From Brevibacterium permense (lineage in GTDB: Bacteria > Actinomycetota > Actinomycetes > Actinomycetales > Brevibacteriaceae), in the NCBI RefSeq assembly GCF_025506275.1, contig NZ_QYCP01000092.1, positions 124,001-188,000 of the forward strand: DNA of 64,000 nucleotides, in the 5' to 3' direction. The position numbers were made by a program, and so were the translations under genes. The notes under the pieces are model-generated. The model was not told the DNA's origin, ran no database searches, and saw nothing but the letters and a program-made list of their open reading frames with translations. How positions within the stretch are numbered: position 1 is the first letter of the stretch; each line of letters starts with the position of its first letter. Positions 27,375 to 35,551 of the stretch are shown here, one piece after another.

Positions 27375-27408
27375 GATGCGAGGGCACCGGCTGCGGTGCC
27401 CTCGCATC
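27375..27408 (+). terminator. Stem-loop between gluB and gluC
   Basis: A perfect 15-bp stem begins GATGCGAGGGCACCG and encloses a GCTG loop. It lies 20 bp after the gluB stop and 16 bp before gluC and is followed by only a short T-run (ATTAAG). It is better read as a processing or partial-termination element than a full stop. Confidence 0.8.
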
Positions 27409-27424
27409 GATTAAGGAATCTGCC

Positions 27425-28087
27425 ATGGATTTCCTGGAGCTTCTCCAGATGTTCCTCTCCGGCGCGTGGGGAACGATCAGACTCTTCACCGTCGCCCTGA
27501 TCGGATCGATGATCCTCGGTACGGTGCTAGCCGCCATGCGGGTCTCACCGACCCCGGTGCTGCGCATCGCCGCGTCGACGTACATCAACGTCGTCCGGAA
27601 CACTCCGCTGACGCTCGTAATGTTCTTCTGTGCATTCGGACTACCGTTCCTTGACATCCGATTCGGTTCGACGAGTTCTTTCAACTCCTTCGTCTACGCC
27701 ACGATCGCTCTCATCGCCTACACCGCGTGCTTCGTTGCGGAGACGCTGAAGTCGGGAATCTCGACGATTCCCGTCGGACAGGCCGAAGCCGCCCGCGCAG
27801 TGGGCCTGAGCTTCGGACAGACCTTGAGTGAAGTGGTTCTGCCGCAGGCCTTCCGCACGGTCATCCCGCCCCTGGGCAGTGTGATCATCGCGATGCTCAA
27901 GAACACCTCGATCGCCTCTGCGTTCAACAACCGAGAGCTGATCTCCGCGATGCGCAATGCCATCGAAATCCGCGGTGACCTCGTCATCCCGATTCTTTTC
28001 GGCACCGCATTGGCCTATCTGATCCTGGCTCTGCTGCTCGGCCGTGTCTTCGACTACCTGGAGAAGAAGCTGGTGATTCTGCGATGA
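27425..28087 (+). CDS. gluC: Glutamate ABC transporter permease GluC
   Basis: A 220-residue permease with about five membrane helices. The cytoplasmic EAA-type loop is GQAEAARAVGLSFGQTL, continuing into LPQAFRTVIPPLG. NTPLTLVMFF is typical of the His/Glu permease family. It pairs with GluD; the gluD ATG overlaps its stop by 4 bp. A ribosome-binding site (AAGGAATCTGCC) precedes the start. Confidence 0.94.
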   Translation: MDFLELLQMFLSGAWGTIRLFTVALIGSMILGTVLAAMRVSPTPVLRIAASTYINVVRNTPLTLVMFFCAFGLPFLDIRFGSTSSFNSFVYATIALIAYTACFVAETLKSGISTIPVGQAEAARAVGLSFGQTLSEVVLPQAFRTVIPPLGSVIIAMLKNTSIASAFNNRELISAMRNAIEIRGDLVIPILFGTALAYLILALLLGRVFDYLEKKLVILR

Positions 28088-28926
28088 GCGCACCCACGCA
28101 AGTGCTGTTCGACGAACCGGGGCCGAAGTCCCGCCGGAACAACATCATCCTCTCGATCGTGTCGCTGATCGTGCTGTTGGCTCTCGTGGCGTTTGTGATC
28201 TGGAAATTCGCCGACGCCGGTCAGCTCGAACCCGAGAAGTGGTACCCCTTCACCTTCGCGCAGATTCAGACCGTCCTGCTTCAAGGCATGCTCGCGACCC
28301 TCAAAGTCGCGGTCGTGGCTTCGGTCCTCGCGTTGGCAGTGGGCGTAGTCTTCGCCCTCCTGCGGCTGTCGAGCAAGAAGGTCATCTCGGTTCCCGGAAC
28401 GATCGTCCTCGAATTCTTCCGCGGCGTGCCCGTACTGCTGCTCATCTTCGCGATGTTCCTCCTCTTCGGCAACGAGATCGGTGCCTTCTGGTCGGTCGTC
28501 TTCGGCCTGACCCTCTACAACGGAATGGTGCTGGCCGAGATCATCCGCGCAGGCATCCTCGCCGTCCCCACCGGGCAGCGTGAAGCGGCCATGGCGATCG
28601 GGCTGCGCTCGGGACAGGTGATGAGCCTGGTGCTCATGCCGCAGGCGCTGCGAGCGATGATGCCGACGATCATCGCCCAGATCGTCGTGCTCCTGAAGGA
28701 TTCGGCCCTGGGCTTCATCGTCACGTATCAGGACCTGCTCTACCAGGTGAACCTCATCGGCCGCGAGTACAACAACCTGCTGCCGACGTTCATCGTCGGT
28801 GCGGCCCTGTTCATCATCATCAACATGATCGTCGCCGGGTTCGCCCGCTGGCTCGAATCCCGACTCCAGCGCAAGACCACCGCCGACACCGAGGCCGACG
28901 GCCTGACCTCGAAGATCGTCGACTGA
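28084..28926 (+). CDS. gluD: Glutamate ABC transporter permease GluD
   Basis: A 280-residue permease with a longer hydrophilic N-terminus (about 25 residues). Its EAA loop is GQREAAMAIGLRSGQVM, and LMPQALRAMMPTIIAQ follows. FFRGVPVLLLIF is the family-typical stretch. It overlaps gluC by ATGA and ends the operon. A terminator follows at 28938. Confidence 0.94.
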   Translation: MSAPTQVLFDEPGPKSRRNNIILSIVSLIVLLALVAFVIWKFADAGQLEPEKWYPFTFAQIQTVLLQGMLATLKVAVVASVLALAVGVVFALLRLSSKKVISVPGTIVLEFFRGVPVLLLIFAMFLLFGNEIGAFWSVVFGLTLYNGMVLAEIIRAGILAVPTGQREAAMAIGLRSGQVMSLVLMPQALRAMMPTIIAQIVVLLKDSALGFIVTYQDLLYQVNLIGREYNNLLPTFIVGAALFIIINMIVAGFARWLESRLQRKTTADTEADGLTSKIVD

Positions 28927-28937
28927 CTCTGCAGTCG

Positions 28938-28975
28938 CGAACGGGCCCGGTCGACAGCGACCGGGCCCTCGTTCG
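28938..28975 (+). terminator. Intrinsic terminator of gluABCD
   Basis: GGGCCCGGTCG and its complement surround an ACAG loop (28943-28968), extended outside a 2-nt bulge by CGAAC/GTTCG. Confidence 0.78.
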
Positions 28976-29020
28976 ACCATGTATCGTTCACATAGGAGTC
29001 GGCCATGAAGGAGTGCATCA

Positions 29021-29341
29021 ATGCCACAGCCTCAACTCAGCCCCACACCGGTTCGAGTGGTGAAGAACATCGACCGCGAACGGTACGAGCTGTTCACCGA
29101 TGATCCCCCGGGAGAGTTCATCGGGTTCCTCGCCTACCAGGTCATCGATGACCACACCCTGGAACTCCAGCACACGATCATCTCCGAAGGCTTCTCCCGA
29201 CGTGGCTTCGCACGTACCCTCGTCACCCACGTGCTCGACCTCATCCGGGCCGACGGGTCGACCATCGTGCCGACCTGTTCGTACGTGCAGGACTACCTCG
29301 AGCGGTTCCCGCAGTACGGCGATCTCGTGGCCCATCAGTGA
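29021..29341 (+). CDS. GNAT-family N-acetyltransferase (YjdJ/Gcn5-like short type)
   Basis: A 106-residue compact acetyltransferase. It has EFIGFLAYQVIDDHTLELQHTII, then the acetyl-CoA-binding region around EGFSRRGFARTLVTHVLD, and ends with IVPTCSYVQDYLERFPQY. This is the short CG/YjdJ-type family. The substrate is unknown. AAGGAG lies 7 nt before the ATG. Its last codons overlap the GluQRS start by 4 bp (GTGA), so the two are coupled. Confidence 0.88.
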   Translation: MPQPQLSPTPVRVVKNIDRERYELFTDDPPGEFIGFLAYQVIDDHTLELQHTIISEGFSRRGFARTLVTHVLDLIRADGSTIVPTCSYVQDYLERFPQYGDLVAHQ

Positions 29342-30276
29342 CGGAGAGACATCGAGGCGGCGGAGCGGGCCGTTTCGCTCCGAGCCCGAGCGGCGACCTC
29401 CACATCGGCAATATCCGCTCCGGGCTGCTCAGCTATGTGCGTGCCCGGCAAACGGGCCGGCGGTTCCTGTGGCGGATCGAAGACCTCGATCGGGTGAAGG
29501 CCGGCGCGGCCGACTCACAGCTTCAGGTCTTCGCCGAACTCGGCATCGTCCCAGACGAGGCGCCTCTGGTCCAATCCGAACGCACTGCCGACTACGCCGC
29601 TGCGATTGCGAAGCTGGAGGCGGACGGACTCGTCTACGAATGCTATTGCTCACGCAAGGACATCGCTCAGGCCCCCAGCGCACCGCACGCACCACCCGGA
29701 GCATACCCGGGGACCTGCCGCCGCCTCGGGGAAGAGGAGCGAGAGTCCGCCCGCCTGAGGCTCGAAGCGAACGATCGGCGGCCGGCGCTGCGTCTGCGCG
29801 CGGATAATCGAGTCCACAGCATCGACGATGTGCTGCTCGGCCGGGTGGAGGCGGTCGTCGACGATCTCGTGCTGCGGCGAGGTGACGGTGTCTTCGCCTA
29901 CAATCTCACCGTCGCCATCGATGACGCAGCGACCGGAATCGACGAGATCCTGCGCGGGGACGATCTCGGTTCTTCGGCACCCAGGCAGGCGTATCTGGCA
30001 CGGCTGCTTGGTCTGCCCGAACCGGGCTGGGTGCATGTTCCACTGGTGCTCAACGAGGGCGGTCAGCGGTTGGCCAAACGTGATGGAGCGGTGACTTATC
30101 AGCAGCTGCGCGGCCTCGGATGGACCAATGAGGACCTCTTCGCCTGGATGCAGCAGTCGCTGGGATTCGGCGGAGACGGTGGCCCGTGGAGATCCGTCGA
30201 CGATATGGTCAGCGGCATCGATTTCGCCCGGATGTCCACGACGCCGACGGTCTTCATCCCGCCTGCGGGTTCCTAG
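29338..30276 (+). CDS. gluQ: Glutamyl-Q tRNA(Asp) synthetase
   Basis: A 312-residue truncated glutamyl-tRNA synthetase paralogue without an anticodon-binding domain. The HIGH motif is LHIGN near residue 22. The KMSKS-like motif is LAKRDGAVT near residue 245. A zinc site is suggested by CYCSRKD and YPGTCR. GluQRS glutamylates queuosine in tRNA-Asp. The GTG start overlaps the upstream GNAT gene. Confidence 0.93.
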   Translation: MTERHRGGGAGRFAPSPSGDLHIGNIRSGLLSYVRARQTGRRFLWRIEDLDRVKAGAADSQLQVFAELGIVPDEAPLVQSERTADYAAAIAKLEADGLVYECYCSRKDIAQAPSAPHAPPGAYPGTCRRLGEEERESARLRLEANDRRPALRLRADNRVHSIDDVLLGRVEAVVDDLVLRRGDGVFAYNLTVAIDDAATGIDEILRGDDLGSSAPRQAYLARLLGLPEPGWVHVPLVLNEGGQRLAKRDGAVTYQQLRGLGWTNEDLFAWMQQSLGFGGDGGPWRSVDDMVSGIDFARMSTTPTVFIPPAGS

Positions 30277-30320
30277 GGCCGAATCCGCTCAGGTCGGCGC
30301 CTCGTCAGGCAGCTTATTCT

Positions 30321-31529
30321 TCAGGCTGCGGACGAGTCGACGGCGTCTCGGATGACTCCGTCGTAGATCGCTTCGAACGTGTCGAGAGTGTATTCGATAT
30401 CGTGTTTGGCCACGACGTCGAGCGACGCCTTCGACATGGCATCGAGTTCATCATCGGGCATCCGGCAGATGCGGGTGAACCGGTCAGCCAGCGCATCTGT
30501 GTCGCGCGGCGGGAACAGGTACCCGTTGACGTCGTCGCGGACGAGGTGCGGCAGAGCCACCGCATCGGCGAGGACCACAGGTTTGCGCGACGCCAGCGCC
30601 TCCAACGTAGCGATGGACTGCAGCTCAGCGGTCGAGGGCATGCAGAAGAAAGTGCAGCGCTGGTAGGCCTCCATGAGCGCCTTGTCACTGATCTTCCCGA
30701 GCACATGCACACGATCAGCGATGCCGAGTTCGGCAGCCAGGTGCTTCAGCGGCTCCTCCTGGTCACCGCCGCCGACGATATCGGCTTCGAGCCCCAGCGC
30801 GGGATCGGTCTTCGCCACGGCCTCGACGATGTCGGCGGCGTGCTTCTCCGAGGAGAGTCGGCCGACGAAGAGAACACGTGGGGGAACGGCCCGCGACGCG
30901 GCGCAGTCGAGTTCGCGCAGATGAGCAAAGCGTTCCAAGTCGATCCCGCAGGACACCGCCCTGATGGGCGAGGAGAACCCGTTCTCGGTGAGCAGATCGG
31001 CGGCCAGCTGCGTAGGAACCGTGATGAAATCGGCGGACTGGAACTTCCGGCGCAGATCCCACCAGGCGATGGCGGTGCCTCCGTCGAGAACGGCCTTCGG
31101 AGCTTTGAGGTAGGGGCGGACATTGTCGGGCATGAAGTGGTTCGTGGCTACGACAGGGATTCCGCGCCTGATCGATTCGGAGAACGCATAGCGGCCGATG
31201 ACGAAGTGCGCCTGAGTATGTACGACATCGGGGCGGACACTGTCGAGAAGTCGCGAGAACTCGGGCTTCGTCTCCCACGGCATGCAGATCATCCACGTCG
31301 GGTGCAGGGGCCACCTGTGAGCGGTGAGTCGGTGAACGGTGACCCCATTCTCGACACTGACCGAGGGTTTGCCCGTGGCCGAGGGGCAGGCGACGTGGAC
31401 GTCGTTGCCACGGGCGGCGAGGCCTTCGGCCAGCCGTTCGGCGAATTTCGCGGCACCGTTGACTTCGGGGGCGTACGTCTCCGCCGGGATGAGGATGCGG
31501 CGTTTCGGGGTGGGACGGTGCGCAGACAG
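30321..31529 (-). CDS. GT4-family glycosyltransferase with a non-canonical start codon
   Basis: A GT-B glycosyltransferase of about 402 residues. The N-terminal Rossmann domain begins RRILIPAETYAPEVNGAAKF and reads on without break. The acceptor domain includes VVHTQAHFVIGRYAF, and the C-terminal donor domain includes LFVGRLSSEKHA and PSTAELQSIATLEALA. The upstream transporter ends at TGA 31535-31533 in the same frame. No ATG, GTG or TTG occurs in frame until 31292, which would delete about 79 conserved residues. Translation probably starts at CTG 31529 or ATC 31532, six to nine bases after GAGGAG. The sugar and acceptor are unknown. Confidence 0.8.
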   Translation of the reverse strand: MSAHRPTPKRRILIPAETYAPEVNGAAKFAERLAEGLAARGNDVHVACPSATGKPSVSVENGVTVHRLTAHRWPLHPTWMICMPWETKPEFSRLLDSVRPDVVHTQAHFVIGRYAFSESIRRGIPVVATNHFMPDNVRPYLKAPKAVLDGGTAIAWWDLRRKFQSADFITVPTQLAADLLTENGFSSPIRAVSCGIDLERFAHLRELDCAASRAVPPRVLFVGRLSSEKHAADIVEAVAKTDPALGLEADIVGGGDQEEPLKHLAAELGIADRVHVLGKISDKALMEAYQRCTFFCMPSTAELQSIATLEALASRKPVVLADAVALPHLVRDDVNGYLFPPRDTDALADRFTRICRMPDDELDAMSKASLDVVAKHDIEYTLDTFEAIYDGVIRDAVDSSAA

Positions 31530-31532
31530 GAT

Positions 31533-32444
31533 TCAGCTCTCCTCGGTGTCGGTCATGGTGTCGGAACGGCGGGCGTTCCTGCGCTGAGCTTCTCGATCTC
31601 TGACATCGGGATGATACCGCGACAATACAACGACGGCGGCGCAGGCGACCAATCCGGTGAGAGAGATGAGGATGATGAGCCAGACGGGGGAGTGGGCAGC
31701 CTCGCCGAGGACGACGGTGCCGAGGATCACGGCACCGATCGGGTCGATGACGGTCAGACCGGCGATGACCATCTCCGGCGGGCCCGCGGCATAGGAATTC
31801 TGGACGAACAGTGACCCCAGGGCCACTGCCGCCAGCAGCGCTGCGACATTGATCCAAGTGACCTGATCGAGACCGGCCTGGAGGAACTGGACGCTGACCA
31901 GGTGAGCGTTCGTCGCCACACAGGCGAACAGCAGGCCCGCGGCGATGATGAGCACGAGCTGAGGGGCGTGGCGGAAGGCCAGAACGATCACCAGCCCGAC
32001 CGCCACGGCGACGGCAGTGATCCAGAACAGCGGCATCGCATCGGCTCCGAGGTGGACCTCGGACTGTGCCGTCGTCGCCGAAAGCGCGACGAAGAGCGTC
32101 ACCCCAGCGGTGCACCACACGACTGACTGGACGAGTCGCCTGTTGACCTTGAGCCCGCGGTGGCGGACGCCGAGCAGCACCGAGACGATGAGTGAGAACG
32201 CGCCGATCGGCTGCACGACCATCACCGGAGCCAGCGCCAGGGCAACGAAATTGCCCGCCGTTCCCACTCCGAGGATGATCAGCCCGAGCAGCCACCGACG
32301 ATTGCGCAGCAACTCGGTGAAATGGGCCCAGCTGAGTCCGTTGTGAGAGTCATCCTGCCCGGCGACCGCTTCGTGCTGATACAAGGCACCATAGGCCAGT
32401 GCCACGGCCGCGAGGACGGCGAGGGCGATTGCCACTATGGTCAC
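31533..32444 (-). CDS. DMT-superfamily (EamA-like) transporter
   Basis: A 303-residue membrane protein with about nine to ten hydrophobic segments in two repeats. It has APVMVVQPIGAFSLIVSVLLG and, in the second half, LTVIDPIGAVILGTVVLGE, the characteristic drug/metabolite transporter segments. The GTG at 32444 is chosen because GGAAGA lies 6 nt upstream and the first helix begins at once. A TTG at 32558 would add a disordered 38-residue extension. It is translationally linked to the glycosyltransferase downstream and may export a precursor or metabolite for it (speculative). Confidence 0.85.
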   Translation of the reverse strand: MTIVAIALAVLAAVALAYGALYQHEAVAGQDDSHNGLSWAHFTELLRNRRWLLGLIILGVGTAGNFVALALAPVMVVQPIGAFSLIVSVLLGVRHRGLKVNRRLVQSVVWCTAGVTLFVALSATTAQSEVHLGADAMPLFWITAVAVAVGLVIVLAFRHAPQLVLIIAAGLLFACVATNAHLVSVQFLQAGLDQVTWINVAALLAAVALGSLFVQNSYAAGPPEMVIAGLTVIDPIGAVILGTVVLGEAAHSPVWLIILISLTGLVACAAVVVLSRYHPDVRDREAQRRNARRSDTMTDTEES

Positions 32445-32700
32445 GATGAGTCTTCCGGTATCGACGGTGTGGATGTGGGGAGCGGATCGCTTCGAGTCTA
32501 TCGCGCGAGGCGGCGGCGAAGATGGCCGCAGACTGTGTTTGTCCTGACTGTAAGGCAACCCTGCGGCGACAGGTGGGGAAACCCTCAGACCTGTGGCCGA
32601 AGCAACCTCAACTCTGTGAGCTAAAGCACTCGACGTGGTTTTGTTCGCCGGCCGGGGGATTTGCTAAGCTGAGACACACATCCGCAGGAAATTGCGGCAT

Positions 32701-32773
32701 TCCTCCGTAGCTCAGTTGGCAGAGCATTCGACTGTTAATCGAAGGGTCGCTGGTTCGAGCCCAGCCGGGGGAG
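32701..32773 (+). tRNA. tRNA-Asn (anticodon GTT)
   Basis: The gene begins TCCTCCGTAGCTCAG. The acceptor stem TCCTCCG pairs with CGGGGGA, the anticodon loop is CTGTTAA with anticodon GTT, and the T arm contains GGTTCGAGCCC. The CCA tail is not encoded. A terminator follows 5 bp later. Confidence 0.96.
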
Positions 32774-32778
32774 CAGCC

Positions 32779-32806
32779 AAGGCCCCGTCCGTTTGGACGG
32801 GGCCTT
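32779..32806 (+). terminator. Terminator of tRNA-Asn
   Basis: A perfect 12-bp stem (AAGGCCCCGTCC with its complement) around a GTTT loop, directly after tRNA-Asn. Confidence 0.88.
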
Positions 32807-32879
32807 AGTCGTGCCTCGTGGCTCTTGCCGCTGCGATCTGATTGGGGAATAGGCTCTGCACGCGGCGGGTTGAACTGGC

Positions 32880-33902
32880 ATGAAGTCTTTCGGATTCCTC
32901 AGTTTTGGTCACTACGACAACGGCGGCGACCTCGACGCTGGGCAGATGCTGCGCGATGCGGTGGAGATCTCCGTCGGTGCCGACGAGCTCGGCGTCAACG
33001 GCGCCTACTTCCGAGTCCACCATTTCGCGACCCAGGCGGCCTCTCCGATTCCGCTGCTGTCGATGATCGCCGCGAAGACCAGCAACATCGAGGTCGGTAC
33101 CGGGGTCATCGACATGAGATATGAGAACCCGCTCTACCTCGCCGAGGAGGCCGCCGCCCTCGATCTGCTCTCCGACCAGCGAGTGGCGCTGGGTATCAGT
33201 CGCGGATCCCCGGAGCCGGCCCTGCGCGGTTGGGAAGCCTTCGGCTACGAGGATCACATCGAGCGGAAGGCCGCGAACATGGCCAGAGAGAAGTTCGATC
33301 GTTTCCTCCGCGCCATCCGCGGCGAGGAACTTGCCCCGGCCGATCCGCAGCAGTTCGGTCCGGGGAAGCTCCTGCGCATCGAACCGCATTCCCCCGGACT
33401 CGATCGACGCATCTGGTGGGGAGCTGGATCCGCCTCCACCGCAGAATGGGCTGCACAGCAGGGCGTGAACCTGATGAGTTCGACTCTGCTCACCGAGGCG
33501 ACCGGCGCCGCATTCGGAGACCTGCAGGCCGAGCAGATCGCCAGATACCGTCAGGCATGGAGCGCCGCGGGGCACGGATGGACTCCACGAGTGTCCGTCA
33601 GCCGCAGTATCTTCCCAATCACCACCGACATCGACGACCTCTACTTCGGTCGGCGTGGGGCAGGCCAAGAGGATCAGATCGGCATCATCGACGACACACG
33701 TTCGACGTTCGGCCGTACCTACGCGGGCGAACCGGACAAGCTGATCGAAGAGCTCAAGGCGGACGCGGCTATTGCGGCAGCCGATACCCTCATGCTCACC
33801 ATCCCCAGCCAGCTCGGAGTCGACTACAACCTGCACATCCTCGATTCCTTCGCGCAGCACGTTGCGCCGGCACTGGGCTGGGTTCCTGCCGGACAGAGCT
33901 GA
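32880..33902 (+). CDS. LLM-class flavin-dependent oxidoreductase
   Basis: A 340-residue luciferase-like TIM-barrel monooxygenase. It has FLSFGHYDNGG at the N-terminus, YFRVHHFATQAASPIPLLSMIAA, GTGVIDMRYENPLYLAEEAA and the flavin-binding stretch DQRVALGISRGSPE. Such enzymes use reduced F420 or FMN to oxidise small substrates; the sequence does not decide which cofactor. It stands alone between tRNA-Asn and an MFS exporter gene. No ribosome-binding site is obvious before the ATG. Confidence 0.87.
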   Translation: MKSFGFLSFGHYDNGGDLDAGQMLRDAVEISVGADELGVNGAYFRVHHFATQAASPIPLLSMIAAKTSNIEVGTGVIDMRYENPLYLAEEAAALDLLSDQRVALGISRGSPEPALRGWEAFGYEDHIERKAANMAREKFDRFLRAIRGEELAPADPQQFGPGKLLRIEPHSPGLDRRIWWGAGSASTAEWAAQQGVNLMSSTLLTEATGAAFGDLQAEQIARYRQAWSAAGHGWTPRVSVSRSIFPITTDIDDLYFGRRGAGQEDQIGIIDDTRSTFGRTYAGEPDKLIEELKADAAIAAADTLMLTIPSQLGVDYNLHILDSFAQHVAPALGWVPAGQS

Positions 33903-33976
33903 GACACGGGGCCGAACCGAACTTCATGAACGTAGGATGAGACGAGGCAGAGACGATGAATGGCTGAGGGGGCCGC

Positions 33977-35416
33977 GTGAGCGAGCACACGAAGATGACG
34001 CAGACGCAGAAGCGCATCCTCCTCATCGGCCTCGTTCCCCTCTTCATGTCCCTGCTGTCGGTGTCCAGCATCAACGTCGTCCTGCCGTCGATCGCTGCTG
34101 ATATCGACGCTTCCACTTCGGCGCTGCAATGGGTGCTCACCGGATATGCGCTGTCCTTCGGTGTGGTCCTCGTCGCCGCCGGACGTGCCGGAGACGTCTT
34201 CGGGCGCGGACAGCTGTTCGCCATCGGAGTCGGCCTGTTCGGCCTGTCCTCGCTGGTGGCCGGAATCGCCCCTGATCCGCTGACGCTCAACATCTCCCGA
34301 GTGACCATGGGGCTGGGCTCGGGATTCCTCAACCCACAGGTCGTGGGCCTGCTGCAGCAGTACTTCCAAGGGCCGCCACGCGGTCGCGCATTCGGGCTGA
34401 TGGGCACCACCGTCGGCTTGTCGGTGGCTATCGGCCCTGTGCTCGGCGGTTCCCTCATCGCACTGTTCGGCAGCGACCTCGGCTGGAGAGCGACCTTCCT
34501 GGTCAATGTGCCCTTCGCCATCGCGTCCCTCATCCTCGCCCGGGCCTGGCTGCCTGCCGGCGCATGGCGACCCGCCGTCGACCAAAATGCGAAGAACTCA
34601 GATGGCGGCAAGGATCTCGACCCCGTGGGGGTCACCCTCCTCGGCGTGGGCGTCCTCCTCATCCTCCTGCCCTTCGTCGAATCATCGCTGGGCTGGTTCA
34701 TCTGGCTGTCCCTGCCGATCGGCATCGGCATGATCTGGGTGTGGGCCCGGTGGGAACGTCGGTACGCGCGTCTGGGCCGTCCCCCGATGGTCGATCTCGA
34801 TCTCTTCCGCACCCGCAGCTTCAGCAACGGTTCGATCATCATCGCTCTCTACTTCCTCGGCGTCACCAGTGTTTGGGTTCTCGTCGCCATGTACATGCAG
34901 CAGGGGCTGGGACATACAGCCCTGGCCGCGGGGATGATCGGTCTGCCGGCCGCGCTGTGCTCGGCGGTCTCAGCCGATGTGTCCGGACGGTTCGTCTTCC
35001 AGATCGGCCGCCGCCTCGTTGTCTGGGGGATCGCGCTGTGCCTCGTCGGTCTGGTGGCCACGATCGCCGTCGTTGCGCTGCTGTCCCAGGGCATCGGCAG
35101 CGAGTGGTGGATGCTGCTGACTCTGGCGTTCATCGGCACCGCGCAGGGCATGGTCATCAGCCCCAATCAGACTCTCACTCTGCAGGAGGTTCCCCTGAGA
35201 TACGCCGGATCCGCGGGAGGAGTTCTGCAGACAGGGCAGCGCATCGGCACTTCGATGGGGCTGGCGATCATGACCGCGCTGGCGTTCTCGATCACCGCGG
35301 TGAGCAATTGGCATTGGGGGATGATGGGGGCGTTCGTCGCGATCGCCGTCATCGTCATCCTCGCCGGAATCGTCGGTCTCATCGAGGTTCGCCGAGGCGG
35401 CCCCCGCCGGGCTTGA
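33977..35416 (+). CDS. MFS drug exporter, DHA2 (14-TM) type
   Basis: A 479-residue protein with about 14 hydrophobic segments. The first half has INVVLPSIAADIDAS and GRAGDVFGRGQ (motif A) near residue 70. Motif C is recognisable in GLSVAIGPVLGGSLI. This is typical of EmrB/QacA-like exporters. The GTG at 33977 is preceded by GAGGGGG; an ATG six codons in is an alternative. The monooxygenase upstream is 74 bp away. The substrate is unknown. Confidence 0.88.
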   Translation: MSEHTKMTQTQKRILLIGLVPLFMSLLSVSSINVVLPSIAADIDASTSALQWVLTGYALSFGVVLVAAGRAGDVFGRGQLFAIGVGLFGLSSLVAGIAPDPLTLNISRVTMGLGSGFLNPQVVGLLQQYFQGPPRGRAFGLMGTTVGLSVAIGPVLGGSLIALFGSDLGWRATFLVNVPFAIASLILARAWLPAGAWRPAVDQNAKNSDGGKDLDPVGVTLLGVGVLLILLPFVESSLGWFIWLSLPIGIGMIWVWARWERRYARLGRPPMVDLDLFRTRSFSNGSIIIALYFLGVTSVWVLVAMYMQQGLGHTALAAGMIGLPAALCSAVSADVSGRFVFQIGRRLVVWGIALCLVGLVATIAVVALLSQGIGSEWWMLLTLAFIGTAQGMVISPNQTLTLQEVPLRYAGSAGGVLQTGQRIGTSMGLAIMTALAFSITAVSNWHWGMMGAFVAIAVIVILAGIVGLIEVRRGGPRRA

Positions 35417-35551
35417 GGGCCGTTCGCGGCGCGCCCGGCCGAGTCAGGCAATCGTCAGCTGTCAGCGCAATAATGTTACGGATTTTAGACAATCCGCTGT
35501 GTCCGAATGTGGAAGACTGTGAACGCACATCAGCCCATGGAAGGAAACACA

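Noticed and set aside
30186..31814. A 542-codon + strand open frame across the glycosyltransferase and DMT genes.
   Set aside because: It is the mirror of two homologous genes on the other strand and has no domain of its own.
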